Assembly (NCBI GenBank): GCA_937927235.1 | Contig: CALBCM010000023.1 | Location: forward strand, 1-12,760 | DNA from: an uncultured Johnsonella sp. | GTDB taxonomy: Bacteria; Bacillota; Clostridia; Lachnospirales; Lachnospiraceae | DNA: 12,760 bases | Direction: 5' to 3' | Shown: one piece after another, positions 7,144 to 12,760 of the stretch | How positions within the stretch are numbered: position 1 is the first letter of the stretch | How the letters are laid out: each line of letters opens with the position of its first letter | Program-made: the position numbers and the translations under genes | The notes under the pieces: generated by a model | What the model was told of the DNA's origin: nothing | The model's input: only the letters and a program-made list of their open reading frames with translations | Database searches by the model: none

Positions 7144-9558
7144 ATGAAAAAACATACTGAGCTTTTACTGCAAAAAACCGGGCTTACTCTTTTGCATCTT
7201 GCAGCATTTATATTATTTATAGCTGGAATCTCTCTGCTGTATACCAATAATAATTTTAAAAAGGGCTTAAGCTGGATGAATTCCGAAACTTATGAAAATT
7301 CACCTGCTTTCATGGCGCAGTTTGAATCTGATATAAATGATATATTTGCTTATATAAAATACAAAAATGCTTTTGAAGAGAATGGAGTATTCAGCCTTGA
7401 CAGTGAGATATTCAGCATTAACATATCACCGGGAAAAGACCCTGTATATACTCTTAAGGATATAATAGATTATGCAAAGTCACATGGATATTATATCAAT
7501 GAAAAATACCAGTCTGATTTCTTTAAGGAAAGCGATAGCGAAAATATGGCAAAAAAATCAAATCCGCCAGAAAATGCGGCTTTGGAAACTTCAGATTTGG
7601 AAACTTCGGGCACAGAAGCTTCAAATGTAATAGACGAGGACATAAGCAATGCCAATACTTCATATCTTGTCAACTGGAGAACCTATAAACTTGGTGACAG
7701 GCTCAAAGAGCCCGGAGATGCCTATATGACTATAGACAGGCTTATAAGAGAAAGCCTTGATAAGCTCGGTGCGTACTATTCTGCCTATAACAGACTGATT
7801 TTAAACCCCACGAATATAAGATACAGACTGGTTTACGGCAGTGAATCATATACAAATGATGTCAGCTTAAATGATGAGGATATGGAAAGGCTCGGCAGGT
7901 ACGCAGAGGTGGATTCCGGCAGTATGATTATTAAAAATAATCTGTCTAAGGTGCCTCAAAATTTATCGCTGCTGGCAGCAGAAATGTCGGAGGAGCTGGA
8001 TGCGGAATATAAGGTTATCATAGCGGTAGACACCGGCTACCAGGTAAAAGACCAGTATTACTATGGAAGGCTGGACTATTTGAATCAGAGAAATATGTAT
8101 TTCTATGGCATGGTGCTTACTGCTGCAGGACTTATATTTATGGCTATAACAATTATTATGCTGGGATATTTGGCAGGAGTACCGTTTAAGAATGCAAAGA
8201 TCAGAAGGGTATATGCCATGGACAGATTCGGGATAGAGATTGATATTATTTTATGTCTTCTCAGTATTATGGTGTTTTTATATATAGGAGAAAAAGCCGG
8301 CAGCAAGCTTCTCCATGTCTATCTGGCAGAAAGGAATTGGAATTTTGCTGAAAAGCTGATGCAGTATATTTTTGTCTATGGCTGTGTGCTGTTCTGGCTC
8401 TTCAGTATTATACGGGCTATAAAGGCAGGCATAATATGGGAAAGCAGTTTAATAAAAAAAATCAAGGATGAGCTGAGTATTTATGGCAGAAAGCAGCCTT
8501 ATAAGGTTGGAATATCAATTAAATTTGCACTTTATTTGTTTCTGAATGTGATATTTATTATGTTAATAAGCTTACTTTGGGCAAATGAAAATACTCTGAT
8601 ACAGAGGTTTATAGTTACAGGTATTATAATGCTTTGCATTATTATAAATATAGCAGTATTTCACAATATGTACAAGAAAGCTATACAGACGGATAAGATA
8701 GCTCAGGCACTGCATTTTATAGCAAATGGAGATACTGCCTATAAGCTGAATTTAAACGAATTTGACGGCAAGGAGGCGGATACCGCTGAAAGCATAAACA
8801 ATATAGGCTGCGGACTTGAGAATGCTATAAATGAGCAGGTGAAAAGTGAAAGACTTAAGGCGGATTTAATTACAAATGTTTCTCATGATATAAAAACACC
8901 TCTGACTTCAATCATTAATTATGTAGGGCTGATTAAAAGAGAAAATATTATAAATGAAAAGGTAAAGGTTTATCTTGATATATTGGAAAGCAAATCCAAC
9001 CATTTAAAAAATCTTACTGAAGATTTGGTGGAGGCAAGCAAGGTATCGAGCGGAAATATAAGCGTGGACATAGCGAAATTGGATTTGGTTGAGATGATAC
9101 AGCAGACTAACGGAGAATTTGAAGAAAAATATCTGAGCAATGAGCTGCATATAATATCCGAGCTTCCGGATGAGCCTGTACTGATTTGTGCTGATGGCAG
9201 ACACCTTTGGAGAGTACTTGAAAATCTTTATAATAATGCCTTTAAATATGCTATAAAAGGCTCAAGAGTGTATATCACAATCAGCTGTGAAAAAGACTAT
9301 GCAGTCTTTACTATGAAAAATGTATCTGAAAATCCTCTTAATATAAGTCCTGAAGAATTGACCGAAAGGTTTGTAAGAGGAGATGTAAGCAGAGCGAGTG
9401 AGGGGAGCGGACTTGGACTTTCTATAGCAAAATCCCTTACTTTGCTTCAAGAGGGAAAATTTGAAATACAGATAGACGGTGATTTATTTAAGGTGATGCT
9501 GAGGTTTAAGCTGGCAGAGCAGGCTATAGACATTTTAGAGGAGGACGAAAATAAATGA
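7144..9558 (+). CDS. Large multi-pass sensor histidine kinase, VanS-like core
   Basis: The 804-residue membrane kinase is predicted to autophosphorylate on H581 and pass phosphate to D52 of the upstream regulator. Helix 1 is at about 13-33. An extracytoplasmic region of about 280 residues follows, then five more hydrophobic segments near 319-343, 367-386, 407-429, 457-480 and 485-507. Residues 508-570 form a linker with no clear HAMP match. The dimerisation helix carries NVSHDIKTPLTS (578-589). The ATPase domain has the N box ENLYNNAFKYA (693-703), the F box ERFVRGD (741-747) and the G2 box GSGLGLS (754-760). The usual DxGxG G1 box is replaced by KNVSENPLN (725-733), typical of this VanS-like subgroup as I recall it. 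An in-frame pentapeptide repeat lies at 147-161. The ligand is unknown. The start has GGTGATG 6 nt upstream; the stop overlaps the next ATG. Confidence 0.9.
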   Translation: MKKHTELLLQKTGLTLLHLAAFILFIAGISLLYTNNNFKKGLSWMNSETYENSPAFMAQFESDINDIFAYIKYKNAFEENGVFSLDSEIFSINISPGKDPVYTLKDIIDYAKSHGYYINEKYQSDFFKESDSENMAKKSNPPENAALETSDLETSGTEASNVIDEDISNANTSYLVNWRTYKLGDRLKEPGDAYMTIDRLIRESLDKLGAYYSAYNRLILNPTNIRYRLVYGSESYTNDVSLNDEDMERLGRYAEVDSGSMIIKNNLSKVPQNLSLLAAEMSEELDAEYKVIIAVDTGYQVKDQYYYGRLDYLNQRNMYFYGMVLTAAGLIFMAITIIMLGYLAGVPFKNAKIRRVYAMDRFGIEIDIILCLLSIMVFLYIGEKAGSKLLHVYLAERNWNFAEKLMQYIFVYGCVLFWLFSIIRAIKAGIIWESSLIKKIKDELSIYGRKQPYKVGISIKFALYLFLNVIFIMLISLLWANENTLIQRFIVTGIIMLCIIINIAVFHNMYKKAIQTDKIAQALHFIANGDTAYKLNLNEFDGKEADTAESINNIGCGLENAINEQVKSERLKADLITNVSHDIKTPLTSIINYVGLIKRENIINEKVKVYLDILESKSNHLKNLTEDLVEASKVSSGNISVDIAKLDLVEMIQQTNGEFEEKYLSNELHIISELPDEPVLICADGRHLWRVLENLYNNAFKYAIKGSRVYITISCEKDYAVFTMKNVSENPLNISPEELTERFVRGDVSRASEGSGLGLSIAKSLTLLQEGKFEIQIDGDLFKVMLRFKLAEQAIDILEEDENK
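7582..7626 (+). repeat. In-frame 15-bp minisatellite, three degenerate copies
   Basis: Three 15-bp units encode LETSD, LETSG and TEASN (kinase residues 147-161). The first two units differ at only three bases, at their 3' end; the third is more diverged. They lie in the extracytoplasmic region, in a Ser/Thr/Glu/Asn-rich stretch that reads as a flexible linker. Recent duplication is likely, and the copy number may vary between strains. Confidence 0.7.
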
Positions 9559-10349
9559 TAGGGGCAATTATCGGGGACATTGTTGGCTCACGTTTTGAAT
9601 GGAGCAATATTAAAAGCAAGGATTTTAAATTTTTTACCAATAAATGCTTCCTTACCGATGACAGTATTATGACGCTGGCACTGGCACAGGCAATTCTGGC
9701 GAGTAAACCGGATTATAGTGATTTATCAAAGAATGCAGTTAAATATATGCGTGCGATAGGGCGTAAATATCCGGACTGCGGCTATGGCAGAGGCTTTTTC
9801 ATGTGGATGTTCTCCGACAATCCGAAACCGTATAACAGCTTTGGGAACGGAGCTGCCATGCGTGTGAGTGCAGCAGGCTTTGCAGCCGACAGTCTTGAGG
9901 CTGCAAAAGAAATCTCTAAAAAGCTCACTGAAGTAACGCATAACCATCCCGAGGGAATTAAAGGAGCTGAGGCTACGGCGGTCGCTGTTTACATGGCTAA
10001 GAGCGGCAGCAGCCTGTCTGAGATTAGAGATTACATTGATAGCAATTACTATCCGATGGACTTTACACTGGATGGAATCAGAGCTACCTATGAATTCAAT
10101 GAAACCTGCCAGAATACGGTTCCGCAGGCATTGATGGCATTTTTTGAATCCACAGGCTTTGAAGATGCTATAAGAAATGCGATTTCTATCGGAGGCGACA
10201 GTGATACGCTTGCTGCGATATGCGGCGGTATTGCAGAGGCTTATTACGGTGTTCCGCCGGAATTCAGAAGCTATGCTTTTATTCTCCTGGACAAGCAGCT
10301 ATTAAAGATTCTGGCGGCATTTGAAGATAAGTATCCGCCGATAAAGTAG
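9555..10349 (+). CDS. ADP-ribosylglycohydrolase family protein (DraG/ARH-like)
   Basis: The 264-residue soluble protein is predicted to remove ADP-ribose from proteins or other acceptors. Members of this all-helical family use two Mg2+ (or Mn2+) ions. Metal-binding motifs are present: GDIVGSRFE (7-15), TDDS (34-37) and GGDSDT (213-218), together with GNGAAMR (97-103) and THNHPEG (128-134) lining the active site. Nothing essential appears missing. The ATG at 9555 sits within the stop of the sensor kinase (ATGA, 4-bp overlap) behind a strong AGAGGAGG site at 9537-9544, so the gene is translationally coupled to the two-component system. The substrate cannot be read from sequence: protein arginine (as for DraG), serine (as for ARH3), nucleic acid or a small molecule are all possible. 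No ADP-ribosyltransferase gene lies in the window. Confidence 0.88.
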   Translation: MIGAIIGDIVGSRFEWSNIKSKDFKFFTNKCFLTDDSIMTLALAQAILASKPDYSDLSKNAVKYMRAIGRKYPDCGYGRGFFMWMFSDNPKPYNSFGNGAAMRVSAAGFAADSLEAAKEISKKLTEVTHNHPEGIKGAEATAVAVYMAKSGSSLSEIRDYIDSNYYPMDFTLDGIRATYEFNETCQNTVPQALMAFFESTGFEDAIRNAISIGGDSDTLAAICGGIAEAYYGVPPEFRSYAFILLDKQLLKILAAFEDKYPPIK

Positions 10350-10529
10350 AAAAAGGCAGAGTACGATTGTACGGCTGAGTGTAAGCCTGAATGAGAATTT
10401 AAAGGTGCGGACTGTAAAACAATGATAGAAGAAGTTCTTCAGATTTTGCTCGTAAGAACTGAAAGACTTAATAAAATTTTCAGTTCTTACGATATACCGA
10501 TATTTATAGTGACACTGCTGCAAGCTATA
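10350..10529. other. Convergent intergenic region with palindromes
   Basis: These 180 bp lie between the 3' ends of the ADP-ribosylglycohydrolase and AAA+ genes and hold no convincing gene. They contain GTAC-gatt-GTAC followed by a GGCT/AGCC mini-hairpin (about 10362-10387), the palindrome GAAGAAGTTCTTC (10428-10440) and the long hairpin annotated separately. The region probably ends transcription from both sides. Confidence 0.6.
10450..10492. terminator. Perfect 15-bp hairpin, likely bidirectional terminator
   Basis: TCGTAAGAACTGAAA (10450-10464) and TTTCAGTTCTTACGA (10478-10492) are exact reverse complements around a 13-nt loop. The hairpin lies 100 nt after the ADP-ribosylglycohydrolase stop and 37 nt after the AAA+ stop on the other strand. 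Neither side has a proper T-run, so efficient intrinsic termination is doubtful. Its symmetrical placement between convergent genes still favours a role at transcript 3' ends; a protein-binding palindrome is the alternative. Confidence 0.5.
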
Positions 10530-12356
10530 TTATACTTTGAAGCCTATTGATACCGTTTTCTCTTTAAAATTTATGTTTGCTGCTCCAAAATCCTCTGCTG
10601 TTAAGGTATAATCCTCTGCCTCATTTGCCACTTCAGTTTTATAAATTCTTACTGCAAAAGCGAGTATTGCTTTCTCTATAAGATTTCTGCAAAATCGTCC
10701 ATTTCCCATATCGGCATTTCCTGCAGCCTTGTTGCAGATCTCTTGAATCTTTTTTCTTGCATTACAGTCTATTTCAAACCCTCTTTTTTCCGCCTCAAAC
10801 TCGCAAATGCCAACCAATTCTTCAGCAGAGTAATCATCAAACTTTATAGTGAACGGTACACGTGATCTTAAGCCCGGGTTTCTTAAAAAGAATTCTTTCA
10901 TCTTATCGGGGTAACCTGCAAAGATGACAATTGTATTTTCGCGGTTGTTTTCCATCTCCTGTACAATAGTATTAATTGCTTCATCGCCATATGCTCCCTT
11001 GGTATACTCCACAAGGGAATAGGCTTCATCAATAAATAATACCTTGCCTTTAGCCTTCTCAAATACGGCTTTGACTTTTCCGGCTGTCTGTCCTTCATAG
11101 TTTGCTATTAAATCAGCTCTGCCTACTTCTATCAAGCCCTTAGCTTCAGTAAGCCCAATCTCACTAAACAGCCTCGCCATAATTCTGGCTACTGTAGTTT
11201 TTGCAGTGCCGGGATTTCCTATAAACTCCATATTTAAAGTAACAGGCAGCAACTTCCTGCCATGCAGGCATATGTCTTTTTGAAGCTTTGCAAATGCTAT
11301 AATCTGCTTAACCTGCTCTTTTGCAGCCTGGATTCCAATCAAAGCTTCCAACCTTTCAATATAGTTTGATTCTTCAATTTGAGCCTTATTTAAACAATTC
11401 GGCATTTCTTCTTGCATTTCTGCCAGCTTTCGCTTTATTGCAAAAACCCCCCTTTTACCAAGATTTCGAATCTTATAAAGGTCTTCATCTGTCATCCTGT
11501 AAAGCTGCTCAATGGTTGTAATTCCTGCCCTTCTTAGGCAGTTGTAGATACGGGAGCCGAATTCCAGATCATATATTGACTGTTTATTAATACTATCATT
11601 TTGATTCACTTCAGTTAATTCAATGCTTTCTTTATAGTATTTTTTATTATAGCTCTCATCGCTGACATTTTTTTGCTCATTTCCAAGAATTTCCAAGAGT
11701 TTAATTATATATCTTTGAAAATGATACATAGGCAAAATACCTTCTTTTGAAGCTTCGGTTTTTTCCTGCAATACTGTATTTGGAAAAATAATGGAAATTA
11801 GTGTCTTTATTCTGAGTGGTATTTGTTTTGGAAAACTGAAAATAATTTTCCTGATGACCTTATCTGCAGTATCATTCAGCCCGGCAATAATGTTAATGCT
11901 TGCTCCAATCATACCCATTTCCCTGCACATTTCATAAAAATATTCTTCCCTTATAATACTCTCACCATAAGCTATATTATCTTCTGACAGTAAGGTTTTT
12001 TCACCAGTTTCCCTTATGTCTTTTAAGTATAAAAGCTCATAGTTTTTTTGTTCATCTTGAAGCAACTTATCTACTATAATAGATTTGTCCGGTATCACTT
12101 TTGCATAGTCTTTAAAAATCCAATTAAAGTCGTCTACAAAAACGTTTGAATTAGAGCTTGTAAACAGATAATTTTCAGGTGCTGCTTTCCTAGGCATTTT
12201 AATTTGCCATCCGATGACTTCTTTAGGATTAAGGAACATAGCCAAGTTAATAAATTTCTCACTAATCCTAATTTCTCTTTGGTCGTTACAGCTGCATTTG
12301 GTAAAGGATTTTGCTGATAAATATTCCATACGGATTTCTGATTTATTATTACTCAT
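10530..12356 (-). CDS. AAA+ ATPase of CbxX/CfxQ (SpoVK) type fused to an RNA polymerase alpha-CTD-like domain
   Basis: The 608-residue protein has three parts. Residues 1-255 match nothing I recognise; they include C21 and C23 close together, an aromatic-rich segment (48-85) and no membrane helix. Residues 259-313 match the RNA polymerase alpha C-terminal domain: R269, N272, C273, K295, G300 and K301 align with E. coli R265, N268, C269, K291, G296 and K297. K298 becomes R302, S299 becomes G303 and E302 becomes A306. Residues 335-590 are the ATPase: Walker A GNPGTAKTT (380-388, Ala replacing the usual Gly before Lys), Walker B VLFIDEA (439-445), sensor-1 region VIFAGYPDKM (477-486), arginine-finger region NPGLRSR (493-499) and sensor 2 GNGRFCRN (551-558). 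The relatives SpoVK, CbbX and EccA are remodelling ATPases. The start has GAAGGG at 12365-12370, 8 nt upstream. Monocistronic in this window. Partner unknown. Confidence 0.88.
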   Translation of the reverse strand: MSNNKSEIRMEYLSAKSFTKCSCNDQREIRISEKFINLAMFLNPKEVIGWQIKMPRKAAPENYLFTSSNSNVFVDDFNWIFKDYAKVIPDKSIIVDKLLQDEQKNYELLYLKDIRETGEKTLLSEDNIAYGESIIREEYFYEMCREMGMIGASINIIAGLNDTADKVIRKIIFSFPKQIPLRIKTLISIIFPNTVLQEKTEASKEGILPMYHFQRYIIKLLEILGNEQKNVSDESYNKKYYKESIELTEVNQNDSINKQSIYDLEFGSRIYNCLRRAGITTIEQLYRMTDEDLYKIRNLGKRGVFAIKRKLAEMQEEMPNCLNKAQIEESNYIERLEALIGIQAAKEQVKQIIAFAKLQKDICLHGRKLLPVTLNMEFIGNPGTAKTTVARIMARLFSEIGLTEAKGLIEVGRADLIANYEGQTAGKVKAVFEKAKGKVLFIDEAYSLVEYTKGAYGDEAINTIVQEMENNRENTIVIFAGYPDKMKEFFLRNPGLRSRVPFTIKFDDYSAEELVGICEFEAEKRGFEIDCNARKKIQEICNKAAGNADMGNGRFCRNLIEKAILAFAVRIYKTEVANEAEDYTLTAEDFGAANINFKEKTVSIGFKV

Positions 12357-12386
12357 ATACTGTGCCCTTCTTTCATATTATTAATT

Positions 12387-12415
12387 AATTTAAAATATTT
12401 AAGCTTAAGTCGCAA
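12387..12415 (-). promoter_or_regulatory. Alternative proximal promoter for the AAA+ gene
   Basis: On the - strand TTGCGA (12410-12415), a 17-bp spacer and TAAATT (12387-12392) form a weak match, 4 of 6 in each hexamer, in very AT-rich DNA. If used, the transcript would start only about 25 nt before the start codon and the GC-rich island upstream would belong to a separate transcript. Confidence 0.25.
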
Positions 12416-12649
12416 TCTACACTAACTATTCTTTGGTACGCTCGCCGTCTACGGGTCATGGCAGTACTTCTCCGGTTTGCCGTCAGGTGCATTTGCGGAT
12501 GAAATTTTCAGTGTACAGCTAAAAGCACAGCAAAAAGCCGCTGCTTTTATGTATCCAAAATCACAGATTACCCCCTTGAAGTAATCTGTAACAATGTCTA
12601 CAATAAAAAACAACGACTTAAAATAAAGTCCATCTAACTAACTTCTGTA

Positions 12650-12678
12650 ATAATATCATATATAAGACAGGAATGCAA
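12650..12678 (-). promoter_or_regulatory. Distal promoter upstream of the AAA+ gene
   Basis: Reading the - strand, TTGCAT (12673-12678) is followed by exactly 17 bp and then TATTAT (12650-12655), preceded by TGA, which gives an extended -10. Each hexamer is close to consensus. Transcription would begin near 12643 and cross both hairpins and the GC-rich island before reaching the AAA+ start codon at 12356. Confidence 0.6.
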
Positions 12679-12705
12679 GGGTTAAAAAATGAATAGGTGT
12701 TACGG

Positions 12706-12760
12706 GTTACTGTAAAGTAAACGTTGGCACTGGCTCTCATATATGATTGCCAAGATTAGT
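12706..12760. repeat. Right copy of 55-bp inverted terminal repeat
   Basis: Exact reverse complement of bases 1-55; see the left copy for internal palindromes. It lies just upstream of the distal promoter of the AAA+ gene, and no gene runs into it. Because both window ends are the same sequence facing outward, the same repeat lies on both sides in opposite orientation, or the molecule or assembly graph folds back here. Confidence 0.9.

Larger units (their letters stand above)
12357..12705 (-). other. Long non-coding region upstream of the AAA+ gene with a GC-rich island
   Basis: About 350 bp without a convincing gene. From the AAA+ start outward it holds about 60 bp of AT-rich DNA, then a GC-rich stretch (12435-12500, 39 of 66 bases G or C), an imperfect hairpin TAAAAGCACAGC/GCTGCTTTTA (12520-12531 with 12540-12549), a perfect 9-bp hairpin ACAGATTAC/GTAATCTGT (12563-12571 with 12581-12589) and a promoter. 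The likely reading is a structured leader RNA of roughly 290 nt on the - strand, or a small RNA. The motif GGCAAACC occurs on the - strand within the island, but the rest does not fit any riboswitch I can recall. Confidence 0.5.

Noticed and set aside
6627..7247. Long antisense frame (206 codons) opposite the response regulator
   Set aside because: It lies opposite a clear gene with intact motifs. Its translation has a composition typical of antisense reading and matches no family.
9555..12356. ADP-ribosylglycohydrolase and the alpha-CTD/AAA+ protein as one functional system
   Set aside because: They are convergent, separated by a likely terminator and have separate promoters. Only proximity links them; conservation data would be needed.
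12430..12500. Possible c-di-GMP-I (GEMM) riboswitch on the - strand, suggested by GGCAAACC
   Set aside because: The second conserved block (GACGCAAAGCC) and the GAAA tetraloop arrangement are missing, so only one short motif matches.
12426..12584. Open frame of 52 codons on the + strand through the GC-rich island, ending in a stop at 12582-12584
   Set aside because: It has no usable start codon or ribosome site before its last codons and runs through both hairpins, so it looks like chance or a degraded fragment.
1..12760. The whole window as a composite transposon or other mobile element bounded by inverted repeats
   Set aside because: There is no transposase, integrase, relaxase or replication gene inside, and most genes are chromosomal housekeeping genes. 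The repeat length matches an assembly k-mer.

Overview
The window looks like the chromosome of a low-GC, Gram-positive anaerobe, most likely a clostridium and perhaps a member of the Lachnospiraceae. The evidence is AT-rich coding sequence with frequent ATA and AGA codons, strong GGAGG-type ribosome binding sites, TGnTATAAT-type promoters, a ROK-family glucokinase, a SpoVK/CbxX-type AAA+ protein, and a membrane protein resembling DUF5711, a family I associate with this group. The lineage call is an inference, because no rRNA or other marker gene is present.

Left block (165-5757, + strand): mtnN (MTA/SAH nucleosidase), pgi (glucose-6-phosphate isomerase), a two-helix membrane protein with long coiled coils, a membrane-anchored beta-propeller-like protein (DUF5711-like), and glcK (ROK glucokinase). 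GlcK and Pgi carry out consecutive steps: glucose to glucose-6-phosphate to fructose-6-phosphate. The two membrane proteins between them are almost contiguous and probably translationally coupled; their role is unknown. tadA (tRNA adenosine deaminase) follows on the - strand, convergent with glcK and overlapping its 3' end by 26 bp.

Middle block (6435-10349, + strand): a two-component system with an OmpR-type regulator and a large VanS-like sensor kinase. The kinase stop codon overlaps the start of an ADP-ribosylglycohydrolase (DraG/ARH family), so the three genes form a tight operon. It starts from an intergenic region that also holds the divergent tadA promoter.

Right block (10530-12356, - strand): a 608-residue protein with an unrecognised N-terminal half, a domain closely matching the C-terminal domain of the RNA polymerase alpha subunit (most DNA-contact residues kept), and a CbxX/CfxQ/SpoVK-type AAA+ ATPase. 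It is preceded by about 400 bp without a convincing gene. That stretch holds a good promoter, two hairpins and a GC-rich island (about 59% GC over 66 nt), which suggests a long structured leader or a separate small RNA. The alpha-CTD/AAA+ fusion with this upstream region is the most unusual part of the window.

The window begins and ends with the same 55 bp in inverted orientation, and the match stops exactly at base 56. This most probably marks a repeat at which a de Bruijn-graph assembly broke, not the ends of a transposon: the interior is mostly housekeeping genes and has no transposase, integrase or replication gene.
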